Origin: Flavobacterium cupreum
GTDB lineage: Bacteria; Bacteroidota; Bacteroidia; Flavobacteriales; Flavobacteriaceae
DNA: 64,000 nucleotides
Assembly: GCF_003996965.1 (NCBI RefSeq)
Contig: NZ_QWDM01000001.1
Location: forward strand, 1 to 64,000
Direction: 5' to 3'
Each line of letters starts with the position of its first letter. The stretch's first letter is position 1. Shown in pieces: positions 58,914 to 64,000 of the stretch. The translations under genes and the position numbers were made by a program. Below the pieces are notes generated by a model. The model saw only the letters and a program-made list of their open reading frames with translations. It was not told where the DNA came from and did not search any database.

Positions 58914-59960
58914 TCAGGCAACCGTCAGCACAATCTTTCCCTGAATATGTCCTTCTGCTGCTCTTTCATGAGCTTTACGGGCATCAGAAAGCGGAAATGT
59001 ACTATCGATAACAACGCGAATAATTCCCTGGTCCATTATAGCTGCGATTTGCTTCAGCTGCGCACCATTGGAGCGTACCTGGGTGGCAGAAACTGTTACT
59101 CCCAGTTTTTCAGCCTCTTCCCCATCAGAGAATCCCAGAGGAAAAATTGGAAACAATGCCCCGCCGCGCTTCAGTGTTCGTAAAAAACGACTACTTTTTG
59201 GGCCACCTACCGAATCGATGACAAGATCTATATTGTTTACACTATCCTCTGCCGCAGCTTTTGTATAATCTATAAACTCATCAGCACCCAGCTCGAATAA
59301 TAATGCCTCTTGTTTTCCGGATGCTACCGCGATAACTTTTGCCCCTTTCCATTTAGCGAGCTGAACAGCAAAGTGACCAACTCCGCCTCCGGCTCCATTT
59401 ACCAGCACCGTCTTACCTTCAAGAGGAACGGGTTCGTGTCTGTTTGGCTGCAATGGATTTTGTTCGTCGTGTCCCAGTGCTATCATAAACTGCCATGCGG
59501 TAAGAAGCGACATAGGTACAGCAGCTGCATGTACGTGATCTATGTTTTTCGGTTTTAGCGCAAGCTCGGAAATGGCTACGTTTACATATTCGGCGTACGC
59601 CTGACTTGGTCCGTAACTTGGAAAACGAACCATAGCATACACTTCGTCACCTATGGCGAATTCCTTTACATCATTGGCAACTGCCTCTATCACGCCCGAA
59701 ATATCTGTACCTAAAATTATAGGAAACGGGACTTTTGGCTGCCATTCAGGCGGCAACATCTTATATCCGTCGCGCAAATACCAATCCGGTGGATTAAGTC
59801 CTATCGCATGAACCTTTACCCTCACCTCGCCGTTTTTTAATTCCGGAATAGGAGCATCTTCGTAAATCAGGACCTCAGGTCCTCCAAACTCATGCTGGCG
59901 AATGGCTTTCATTACTTTACTGTTTTGATTATTATCTTTTTTATTCTTTAAGGTTTCCAT
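58914..59960 (-). CDS. NADP-dependent medium-chain (quinone-oxidoreductase-like) dehydrogenase
   Basis: A 348-aa zinc-free MDR protein. The catalytic domain begins MKAIRQHEFGGPEVLIYEDAPIP, with HAIGLNPPDWYLRDG and GTDISGVIEAVANDV. The Rossmann motif is VLVNGAGGGVGHFAVQLAKW. No zinc-ligand cysteine cluster is present, as in quinone oxidoreductases. An alternative start at 59912 would remove 16 charged residues and give the standard family N-terminus. Divergent from the HxlR regulator with overlapping promoters, so probably its target and responsive to electrophiles or quinones. Confidence 0.9.
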   Translation of the reverse strand: METLKNKKDNNQNSKVMKAIRQHEFGGPEVLIYEDAPIPELKNGEVRVKVHAIGLNPPDWYLRDGYKMLPPEWQPKVPFPIILGTDISGVIEAVANDVKEFAIGDEVYAMVRFPSYGPSQAYAEYVNVAISELALKPKNIDHVHAAAVPMSLLTAWQFMIALGHDEQNPLQPNRHEPVPLEGKTVLVNGAGGGVGHFAVQLAKWKGAKVIAVASGKQEALLFELGADEFIDYTKAAAEDSVNNIDLVIDSVGGPKSSRFLRTLKRGGALFPIFPLGFSDGEEAEKLGVTVSATQVRSNGAQLKQIAAIMDQGIIRVVIDSTFPLSDARKAHERAAEGHIQGKIVLTVA

Positions 59961-59985
59961 TTTTATTTATGTTATTAATGAGCTA

Positions 59986-60016
59986 CAAAAGTAATTTAAC
60001 TGTATCTTTGCCGCAA
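59986..60016 (-). promoter_or_regulatory. Promoter of the quinone-oxidoreductase-like gene
   Basis: On the minus strand TTG (60014-60016), a 20-bp spacer and TACTTTTG (59986-59993) match the Bacteroidota consensus. It overlaps the plus-strand -7 box at 60003-60010. Confidence 0.75.
60003..60010 (+). promoter_or_regulatory. -7 promoter element of the HxlR gene
   Basis: TATCTTTG fits TAnnTTTG and lies inside the divergent promoter, 80 bp before the HxlR start. No -33 TTG is seen. Confidence 0.5.
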
Positions 60017-60021
60017 GTATG

Positions 60022-60033
60022 TACTAATTAGTA
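60022..60033. promoter_or_regulatory. Candidate HxlR operator
   Basis: A perfect 12-bp palindrome TACTAATTAGTA just downstream of both divergent promoter elements. TACT/AGTA half-sites around an AT centre fit operators I recall for HxlR-family regulators such as YodB. Inferred binding site of the adjacent regulator. Confidence 0.5.
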
Positions 60034-60090
60034 TGTTATATACCAAAAAGAATGTATTACTGATAATCAAACACTTATAAGTAATTAAAA

Positions 60091-60447
60091 ATGAAAAATA
60101 AGATAATAAATCCTGAAGCTGAACAAAGGTGTGGTGTCGATTACGCATTTAAACGCATTGGCGGCAAATATAAAGGACGAATTTTATGGCATCTGCATTC
60201 AAAAAAGGTATTGCGCTATGGTGAGCTGAGCAGAACTTTACCGGATATCACTACTAAAATGCTGACTCAGACACTGCGGGAACTGGAAGAAGACAAATTG
60301 ATAACCAGAGAAGTGTATCATGTAGTGCCTCCAAAAGTGGAATATTCGTTAAGCAGCACAGGCCTGGAATTGATACCCTTTATAAAGCACTTGCACAATT
60401 GGGGTAATCAGCAATTGGAAAAGGAAAACCTTGAATGTCAACCCTGA
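60091..60447 (+). CDS. HxlR-family transcriptional regulator
   Basis: A 118-aa winged-helix regulator with the family pattern RCGVDYAFKRIGGKYKGRILWHL near the N-terminus and a wing HTH (LRYGELSRTLPDITTKMLTQTLRELEEDKLI, REVYHVVPPKVEYSLSSTG). The Cys at residue 13 matches the redox- or quinone-sensing cysteine of HxlR regulators. It is divergent from the quinone-oxidoreductase-like gene, a classic pairing, and probably represses it and itself through the palindrome at 60022. Confidence 0.92.
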   Translation: MKNKIINPEAEQRCGVDYAFKRIGGKYKGRILWHLHSKKVLRYGELSRTLPDITTKMLTQTLRELEEDKLITREVYHVVPPKVEYSLSSTGLELIPFIKHLHNWGNQQLEKENLECQP

Positions 60448-60579
60448 CCTTAGAAATCTACAATTCTAACTATAATAGATTGAGAAGAAAAAAACTGAAA
60501 TTATTAGAAAATAGAAAGTTTTTTATCATCTTTGGCTATCCATACTTTATATTACTACGGAGATAAAACCTAATCAAAA

Positions 60580-61485
60580 ATGACGCAAACAGACCAACAA
60601 AACACTGAATTTACCTCAATTTATCTAAATTCACTAATCGTTGTTTTGAAAAGGGAATATAAAATAATTTTAGCATTTACTGCCCTGCTTCCAATTATTG
60701 GAATTTTTTATATCTTAAATATCTCCAAAGAATATACTGCCAGCAGTAAGATAATGCCGGAAGTCTCCTATAAGGCGCCCAATGGTATGGCTGGTATCTA
60801 TCAATTATTAAAAAAGTATAACAATAATATTGATCTCTACAATACCGAAATAACCAGTCCGGAAATTTACTCCGAAATACTTAAAACAAATGACTTCTGC
60901 GAATACATACTGAATAAGACAGTAAAGACAAAGAATAATAAAGACATAAGTTTGAAATCTTATTGCGATGGTTATTTGGAAAACAATAATCTCTTTCTTC
61001 AAAAAAGAATTGTGGTAAGCACTAATAAAAAGAACAACATCACTTTAGTGACAGTAAACATGCCGGACCCTTCCGTTGCAGCTGATATTTCCAACTTTAC
61101 AACCACATATCTAATCGATTATATCACAAAATATCGTACTGAAAAAGCCAGGCAAAAACTACATTTTATTGAGAATCTGCAAAAAGATTTTTCAAAAGAC
61201 TCCACAAAAAGCGAAAATCTGACAGGGGAAATTCAGGATAATCTGGAAGCCTTAACGGTACAGACAAAAATACAAATACAAGAAGATACACCAATTTTTC
61301 AAATATTAGAAAAAGCGCAGCCTCCCTTAGGCAGCAACGAACCTTCAATCCTGGAAATTCTTGGGGTATTTGTTTTTGCAGGTTTCTTAATTGGAATTGT
61401 TATCGCCTTTTTAAGAAATCATAACTACAAAATACTCCTGAATTCAAATCAAATCATTACAGCAAAAAGTGAAGAGATAAATTAG
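60580..61485 (+). CDS. Wzz-type chain-length determinant protein
   Basis: A 301-aa inner-membrane protein with a short cytosolic start, one helix (IILAFTALLPIIGIFYIL), a periplasmic Wzz-like domain (YTASSKIMPEV...) with a helical hairpin, and a C-terminal helix (EILGVFVFAGFLIGIVIAFL). It is shorter than most co-polymerases and has no kinase domain. Such proteins set the length of O-antigen or capsule chains. It probably marks the start of a polysaccharide cluster extending past the right edge. It is convergent with the terpene-cyclase-like gene, the two stops overlapping by 4 bp. Confidence 0.82.
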   Translation: MTQTDQQNTEFTSIYLNSLIVVLKREYKIILAFTALLPIIGIFYILNISKEYTASSKIMPEVSYKAPNGMAGIYQLLKKYNNNIDLYNTEITSPEIYSEILKTNDFCEYILNKTVKTKNNKDISLKSYCDGYLENNNLFLQKRIVVSTNKKNNITLVTVNMPDPSVAADISNFTTTYLIDYITKYRTEKARQKLHFIENLQKDFSKDSTKSENLTGEIQDNLEALTVQTKIQIQEDTPIFQILEKAQPPLGSNEPSILEILGVFVFAGFLIGIVIAFLRNHNYKILLNSNQIITAKSEEIN

Positions 61486-62162
61486 AATCTTTTCCAGGGG
61501 TTTATACCTTCTTTAAGTAATTGTTTGTACAGTAATTTTGCGTAATAAAGTTCAATAATTACGCTAACCGTAACAATTAGTACCAGAAAAGGATTGCTCC
61601 ATTTGTAATAAAAGGGATGCAGAAAAAATTGCAGGATAAAGAAAAAATTACCGACTATCATGCTCGCAATTATTATAAACGACTGGCCTTGTGAATTTTT
61701 TCTCTGAAGAAACATAGCCAACATGCTTGCGGGAGTAATCAAAAGCATCATCCATGCTAAAAAAACAGGTATTTCTGCAGAAGGAAACTGAGTTAAATAT
61801 TGAGAAAAAAACGGATACCCCAGAAAATTAAATAAAAAACCAATCAAAAAAGCAAATCCACTTATCAAATACCATTGTTTCTTTTCTAAGCCGTAAAAGG
61901 CATTAAAAGAACTGTATCCGTATTTAAAATACGTATAGACAATACCCAGATCACAGAAAAACCAGAGTGCGTTTGTAACCTGCGCATATACATTGAGAGG
62001 AAAGCAAAAAGAGAAAACAAATTCCCATCCTAAATTAAAAGCCAGCGGTATAAGAGGAATGCCATAGGTTTTATCCTTTATTCCCCTGTAAGCGATAAGT
62101 ACGTAGGCAAAAATCCACCACAATACACCCGATAATCCTAACAATGCATTAATATATTTCAT
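61482..62162 (-). CDS. Seven-helix membrane protein, candidate Pyr4/PaxB-type transmembrane terpene cyclase
   Basis: A 226-aa protein with about seven membrane helices and little loop sequence. Near the start of helix 2 it has PLAFNLGWEFVFSF (Glu47) followed by WFFCDLGIVYTYFKYG (Asp71), and a C-terminal acid in VIIELYYAKLL (Glu204). This placement resembles the fungal/actinobacterial Pyr4/PaxB family, where a WE glutamate in helix 2 and an acid near the last helix are catalytic. The gene overlaps the UbiA gene by four bases (ATGA), so they are translationally coupled. The call is by pattern and context, with no similarity search. Confidence 0.55.
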   Translation of the reverse strand: MKYINALLGLSGVLWWIFAYVLIAYRGIKDKTYGIPLIPLAFNLGWEFVFSFCFPLNVYAQVTNALWFFCDLGIVYTYFKYGYSSFNAFYGLEKKQWYLISGFAFLIGFLFNFLGYPFFSQYLTQFPSAEIPVFLAWMMLLITPASMLAMFLQRKNSQGQSFIIIASMIVGNFFFILQFFLHPFYYKWSNPFLVLIVTVSVIIELYYAKLLYKQLLKEGINPWKRF

Positions 62163-63148
62163 TTTATTGCTTTTACTTTTAAAAAATTCATTGCATTCAA
62201 CAAAGTAGGCACATTAAATAAAATAATTGAAAATACCAATAATATTGCGTTTTGATAATTTTTAAAAGTGAGTACTCCCAAAAGCGCAAGAGGAAGAATT
62301 GTGATATAAAAATCAAAAAATAAACTTCTGGACCTTTCATTTTCCAGCGGTTTAAAAAAATAGAATTTTATAGTAAACACGATTTTAAAGACAACGAGCA
62401 GCAAAACATAGATTAAGATGGGAAATACAAAAATTTGCCAGTCTATGGCCCACATAAATACCATAAAAGATATAATTTCCCCAAACAAAACAAATCCCTG
62501 AAATAAACTTTTTGACAGCTGAGAGGTGCTGTTTACAAAAGTAGAAACACCCGCTTTTATATCGTTTTCATAATCGTCATATTGGTGAATAATTAAGGAC
62601 CGCATCCCGAAAGAAAATGTCATCCAGATACTTCCACTAACTATAAATAGTAAATGATTCCCGATATCTCCTTTATACAAAAAGGAAAAAATAAAAAGAG
62701 TAGGGAAAAACTGAGATCCCAATCCGTCAAAAATAACACCAAGATATGCTTTTTCTTTTAACCTGAATTGTTTGCAGGAGTAGAGATAAAAACAAAACCA
62801 GCTTAGCCAGTAAAAAACCAAAGCATAAAAATTTGGAAACAGGAAAACAGAGTATAAAATTCCTGTAAAAAAGGCACTTCCTAAAACTATATACTTATAA
62901 TTTTGGCTCAGATTAATCATTTTATTTTCTTTTCCGGCTATAAGATCATCTTCCTGATCATAATAATTATTAATTAAGCTGGCAAATACAGCAATAGTTA
63001 TTATGCCTAGTATAAGAAATAAGACCAGAAAAATTTCCTGCCCGAAATCATTTTCATTCTCTTTGATAAAATACAAATAAATCAACACCAGAAAAGGTGG
63101 TAATTTAAACCACCACGTACCTATTCTAATATGTTTGAAAAAAGTCAT
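62159..63148 (-). CDS. UbiA-family prenyltransferase
   Basis: A 329-aa integral membrane protein, eight to nine helices, with both aspartate-rich motifs: Asn60-x3-Asp64-x3-Asp68 in INNYYDQEDDLIAGKEN, and Asp192-x3-Asp196 in HQYDDYENDIKAG. These bind the Mg2+-diphosphate of a prenyl donor. UbiA enzymes attach prenyl chains to aromatic acceptors (quinones, heme) or sugars (decaprenyl-phosphoribose). The gene starts inside the stop of the glycosyltransferase (TAATG) and overlaps the cyclase-like gene by 4 bp. It is not placed like menA; the acceptor is unknown. Confidence 0.85.
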   Translation of the reverse strand: MTFFKHIRIGTWWFKLPPFLVLIYLYFIKENENDFGQEIFLVLFLILGIITIAVFASLINNYYDQEDDLIAGKENKMINLSQNYKYIVLGSAFFTGILYSVFLFPNFYALVFYWLSWFCFYLYSCKQFRLKEKAYLGVIFDGLGSQFFPTLFIFSFLYKGDIGNHLLFIVSGSIWMTFSFGMRSLIIHQYDDYENDIKAGVSTFVNSTSQLSKSLFQGFVLFGEIISFMVFMWAIDWQIFVFPILIYVLLLVVFKIVFTIKFYFFKPLENERSRSLFFDFYITILPLALLGVLTFKNYQNAILLVFSIILFNVPTLLNAMNFLKVKAIK

Positions 63149-64000
63149 TAATTCTTAGGAGTAAATTGGATATTTCTGGAAATTTCTTTATGAACCCCTT
63201 TTGTAAGTGCTTTAAGGAACAATTGCGGTTCTTTAACACTGTCCATAAAGAGTTCCTTAAGTTCTAAGCCAAAATTACCTTTCAACAGCAACATGTACGA
63301 TATTAAAATTTTATTTTGAAAAACTTTCAGATTAATCATATTACGTTCCTGATTATCAAGATATGAACTAAAGTTATAAAGAATCAGATCTAAATCTTCA
63401 ATGTGTAATTTTCTAAAGGCAACGCCTTTTCGTCCATCACTAATATTGCTGGTGTCCCTGTTTTTTTTCCAAAAAACTTCTTTAGTAAAACCAACACGGC
63501 AGTTTAGATTTTTAAAAATTATTTCGAGCTGTAGAACCCAGTCATCTCCAATATTCACTTTAGAATTCCAGCCAAAAGGTATCGAGGATTTTTTTAAGAT
63601 TAAACCAGAGCTCGGGGCAATAGAATCAATCAATAAGACTTTCCTAAATTCTTTGTAATCAAAAACATAACAGCCTATATTGGGAATATTTTTATTTTTC
63701 AGAAAAGCGGTAAAAACGTTTGCATGGTATTTTTCGATAGTATTATGCTCCCAATTGGAAAAAAAAAAGTCTAAATTGTTTTCCAGCATATAGGCAATAC
63801 TTTTCTCAAGATATTGATCCTGCCAGATATCATCTGAATCCAAAGGAGCTATAATTTCTCCTTTCGCATACTGCAGTCCCACATTTCTTGTATCAGCCTG
63901 CCCGGTATGTTCCTTTTCAATAAACAGAATCTTATCCCCATAAGCTGAAACTAAATCTTTTGTATTATCGGTTGAACCATCATCGACTATAATAATTTCA
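63148..64000 (-). CDS. Family 2 glycosyltransferase, cut by the right edge
   Basis: The reading frame stays open to the window end, so the true start lies outside; at least 283 codons are visible. Near the edge it reads EIIIVDDGSTDNTKDLV (nucleotide-binding strand and DDGS), then GEIIAPLDSDDIW with the DxD metal motif. The rest is the GT-A fold and a C-terminal extension. The reading VDDGS with LDSDD is diagnostic for GT2. It is coupled to the UbiA gene (TAATG), so all three genes on this strand probably form one operon. Donor and acceptor are unknown. Confidence 0.88.
   Translation of the reverse strand, partial: EIIIVDDGSTDNTKDLVSAYGDKILFIEKEHTGQADTRNVGLQYAKGEIIAPLDSDDIWQDQYLEKSIAYMLENNLDFFFSNWEHNTIEKYHANVFTAFLKNKNIPNIGCYVFDYKEFRKVLLIDSIAPSSGLILKKSSIPFGWNSKVNIGDDWVLQLEIIFKNLNCRVGFTKEVFWKKNRDTSNISDGRKGVAFRKLHIEDLDLILYNFSSYLDNQERNMINLKVFQNKILISYMLLLKGNFGLELKELFMDSVKEPQLFLKALTKGVHKEISRNIQFTPKN

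Noticed and set aside
1..64000. CRISPR array, tRNA genes, complete insertion sequence or phage genes
   Set aside because: I looked for regularly spaced repeats, cloverleaf-type sequences, transposase motifs and phage structural genes and saw none. The TGAAAC tracts and palindromes are not CRISPR-like.

Overview
The window comes from a low-GC member of the Bacteroidota, almost certainly a Flavobacterium. Evidence: gliding genes gldF/gldG, a SusC/SusD glycan-uptake locus with a hybrid two-component sensor, Bacteroidota-type promoters (TTG, 19-21 bp gap, TAnnTTTG), almost no Shine-Dalgarno sequences, and dispersed intergenic palindromes typical of flavobacterial genomes. All calls rest on reading the sequence; no database search was run.

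Layout. 1-1143 is non-coding: three tandem minus-strand promoters fire out of the left edge (probably an rRNA operon just outside), followed by dispersed repeats and a Flavo-1-like structured element. 1144-18873 is mostly core chromosome: DUF4294 protein, M42 peptidase, a response regulator fused to deletion remnants of a heavy-metal efflux system, two ankyrin paralogues, a GH26 mannanase, purC, an S9 peptidase, HAD phosphatase, DUF1801 protein, phoH, a SAM hydrolase, an ABM-like protein, gldFG and dnaN. 18874-20769 is a repeat-rich patch in which an unrecognised gene (weakly DUF4304-like) sits between two copies of the start of a DsbA-family gene. 20953-25225 holds a membrane-anchored MutS-like ATPase, a universal stress protein and mnmE. 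25226-28508 looks like an acquired accessory segment (alpha/beta hydrolase, WYL regulator, lipoprotein).

28598-43261 is a complete levan/fructan utilisation locus, all on the minus strand. A fructose-sensing-type hybrid sensor is followed by a tightly packed seven-gene operon: MFS sugar porter, GH32 lipoprotein, SusC, SusD, surface glycan-binding DUF4960 protein, a second GH32 lipoprotein and a PfkB fructokinase, ended by a strong terminator. The model is capture and cutting of fructan at the surface, SusCD import, trimming to fructose in the periplasm, MFS uptake and phosphorylation.

43986-60447 is accessory and regulatory: two receiver-only response regulators, a multi-PAS histidine kinase broken by one stop codon, a pair of secreted beta-propeller proteins, an FAD oxidoreductase, corA, an SDR/AraC pair, a TPR protein, and an HxlR regulator divergent from a quinone-oxidoreductase-like gene.

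60580-64000 begins a cell-surface/biosynthetic cluster. It has a Wzz-like protein and, convergent to it, a translationally coupled trio: family-2 glycosyltransferase (cut by the right edge), UbiA-type prenyltransferase and a seven-helix protein resembling Pyr4/PaxB-type transmembrane terpene cyclases. A prenyltransferase coupled to such a cyclase is a meroterpenoid signature, and I regard it as the most interesting system in the window.
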